Positions 62,151 through 64,000 of a DNA stretch of 64,000 nt are shown here, in pieces. The notes under the pieces are model-generated. The model had not been told where the DNA came from, did no database searches, and saw nothing but the letters and a program-made list of their open reading frames with translations. The stretch comes from Torreya grandis (taxonomy: Eukaryota > Streptophyta > Pinopsida > Cupressales > Taxaceae), in contig JARHVA010004255.1 of assembly GCA_037957365.1 (NCBI GenBank), positions 248,001-312,000 on the forward strand, given 5' to 3'. A program made the position numbers and the translations under genes. Within the stretch, counting starts at the first letter, position 1. Each line of letters begins with the position of its first letter.

Positions 62151-62504
62151 GTGACTCTCCTATTAACATTATTTAAGAAACATCCCATTCATAGGAATGG
62201 GAATCTCTTCTCCACTAAATTTGGATAAATGAAAAAAATTATTCTTATTACAATCAATGATAATATAAGGCCCACTCTAAAGGCTATCAAATTTGGAATA
62301 CTTACTTGGCTTTGCATGCTCTTCATCACATTTGAGTACTATGTTTCCTTACTAAAATGTTTTTGATGAAGCTATCTTGTCAAATATCTTCTTTAATCAC
62401 CACTAATTGGACCATATAGTGTGCATAGAATCATCTCTTGTCTCGTCTAATTATCTTAGTTCATTTATTCTAACCTCCATTACATCACTTTCTAGAAGCT
62501 CTAA

Positions 62505-63250
62505 CTAGTGTACAAGTTCCAAGTCTAGAAGCTCCAATGAGACAGGCATCCTTTCTTCTCTTCCATAAACTAGGAGATAAGGTGAATGACCAATGGAATT
62601 CTTAAGGGTGATCCTATCAACCCATAAATCAATCTTCAAAGTTTTATGCCAAGATCTCTGATTGTGTTCCATTGTTCTTTTAATGATATAAATTAGGTTC
62701 TTGTTACTAGACTCAGCTAGTCCACTACCACGTGGATAATAATTTAATGAAGATGTAAAATAAATACCATGTTTAAGATACCATTCACATACATTTGCAT
62801 ATCTGAATGAAAAATCATTATCCAATATTATAGTGGAAGAAGCTCCAAATTTAGTGACTAAACTCTCATAGAATTCAAGCACAGAGTTCTCATTTGCATC
62901 CTTCAAAGGCACTACATCCACCCAACTAGTGAAATAGTATATAGCTATCAAGACCCACTTATTAATATAAATATATGGAGGATGAATCATGATAATTAAG
63001 TCTAAACCCCATTGCATGAAAGGTTACTCAACCTGAATTGGCTTAGTGGCAAAACATCTAGTTTCTATTTTATGACAAATATTGCACACTTTATACATTT
63101 ATTAACCCATGAATGTGCATTTATAAATAAATTAGGCCAAAAATAACCATATATAATGATTTTTTTATCTATAGTCTTGGATACAAAATGACCTCTTGAA
63201 GGACTATCATGAAATTTTTCAAAAAGCTTATCAAATTGACTAGTCTCAAC
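62505..63250 (-). pseudogene. Giant gypsy copy 2 integrase
   Basis: The zinc head near 63240-63060 reads FHDSPSRGHFVSKTID, GYFWPNLFINAHSW and CIKCAIF. The core, open at 63017-62505, reads WVLIAIYYFTSWVDVVPLKD (first Asp to Tyr), SSTIILDNDFSF (second Asp kept) and NYYPRGSGLAESSNKNLIY (Glu kept). It ends HSPYLLVYGREERMPVSLEL. It is better preserved than copy 1, with 170 codons uninterrupted, but lacks one catalytic Asp. Confidence 0.85.
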
Positions 63251-63514
63251 ACACCTTAAAAGTATACATCCAATGTATTTTTTTAAAATAAATCAATAAA
63301 TAAGAATGAATGGTACTAATTAAATATTTAAGTGTCTTCTTTTTGATGCATTCAAACCCCTTGGACACTATCTAGTTTGAATAAATATAGCAATGTTCTG
63401 TGTCTAGCTTGTAGGAGGTGTATTTTCAATTTCATGTTGAGTGTCTTGAATTGTCAAAATTATTTATTTTTCTTATTTAACATCTTATAAAATATGTTAA
63501 CATAATCCTTTGCC

Positions 63515-63960
63515 TCAAACTAGATTTTTAACCTTAAATTTGATTTCATATTCCATGCATTTAGTGATCCATCCAGGTCTCTTTTCACTCAAGTCTCTAT
63601 TGAGAATGAAGTCCTTCACACTTGGATTAACTACCATTAGTATACTATTATTATTTGAAACCAAATGTCTAAATTTTTTCAAACCTCTTATATAAAAAAT
63701 TACATGTTTTAATACAAAATAATACCTCTCTTCATAACACTCTAAATCTTGACTAAAGAAAGCAATGGGATGTTTCAAACCTTTATCATTTTGTTGCATA
63801 AGCATCACTGAAATAGTACTGGAAGTAGAGAAAGGATACAAGAATAAATATTTATTTAAATATGGATTGATAAAACTAGGATATTTTCTGATTTATTCCT
63901 TAATATATTTTAAAATATTATTAACTTCTTTACTTAAAGTGAACTCTTGGTGTTTCTTTC
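63515..63960 (-). pseudogene. Giant gypsy copy 2 RNase H (partial)
   Basis: 63841-63515 is open: SSTISVMLMQQNDKGLKHPI, AFFSQDLECYEERYYFVLKH and RHLVSNNNSILMVV, typical Ty3 RNase H, ending KRPGWITKCMEYEIKF. The upstream part (EFTLSKEVNNILKYIKE-like, near 63940) is in a shifted frame and leads to RT beyond the window. Confidence 0.8.
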
Positions 63961-64000
63961 ATTTGAGTAAGTGGCTTTACTAGTTCTACAAAACTAGGAA

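Larger units (their letters stand above)
62150..64000 (-). mobile_element. Giant gypsy internal domain, copy 2 (partial)
   Basis: Continues the giant gypsy family in the same orientation as copy 1 and leaves the window within RNase H/RT. It parallels 32900-34800 of copy 1 base for base, with clear divergence. Confidence 0.8.

Noticed and set aside
1..64000. Host genes, tRNA or rRNA genes
   Set aside because: I looked for conserved exons, A/B-box tRNA patterns and rRNA-like GC-rich stretches and found none I could support; weak or short exons could still be missed by eye.

Overview
This is nuclear DNA of a large plant genome, built almost wholly from nested, mostly decayed LTR retrotransposons. 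I see no host protein gene, rRNA, tRNA, CRISPR array or bacterial feature. Evidence for a plant: Ty3/gypsy elements of the Tat type with an extra RNase H domain, Ty1/copia elements with plant-style gag (UBN2 plus zinc knuckles), primer-binding sites matching initiator Met-tRNA (TGGTATCAGAGC type), and AT-rich sequence full of transition decay. The very long LTRs and slow removal of old copies suggest a gymnosperm. That is inference; nothing here proves the species.

Layout. 1-4650: AT-rich, no recognised gene, two small tandem repeats. 4655-8700: minus-strand Tat-like gypsy pol remnant ('gypsy-1'). 8722 to about 21840: minus-strand copia element ('copia-1') with LTRs at 8722-11611 and from 19882. 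Inside its leader sits the youngest element, 'element A' (15118-19843, plus strand), with 98% identical LTRs, 5-bp target duplications (TGTTA) and an open 451-codon gag. 21841-25561: plus-strand copia ('copia-2'), 5' LTR, decayed gag and the first 5 bases of its 3' LTR. 25562 to the window end: a giant-LTR Tat-like gypsy family ('giant gypsy', minus strand) in the order LTR - internal - LTR - internal. The middle LTR (from 39057) is interrupted by a 9.8-kb gypsy ('gypsy-2', 44585-54410, TSD ATATG) and a 4.8-kb copia ('copia-3', 55446-60230, TSD TTATT). It also carries a 1.4-kb backward jump at about 54514 that looks like a recombination junction.

The nesting reads as Russian dolls: gypsy-1 contains copia-1; copia-1 contains element A and copia-2; copia-2 contains the giant gypsy; the giant gypsy contains gypsy-2 and copia-3. 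This predicts the missing halves of copia-2, copia-1 and gypsy-1 beyond base 64000, in that order.

How the parts work together: no element here is autonomous. The Tat elements keep recognisable protease, RNase H, RT and integrase, but with stops and lost catalytic residues. Element A and the three copia elements show gag (sometimes protease) and no recognised RT or integrase, so they would need enzymes from other copies. Element A is the only one whose gag, PBS, PPT and LTRs still look usable in trans.
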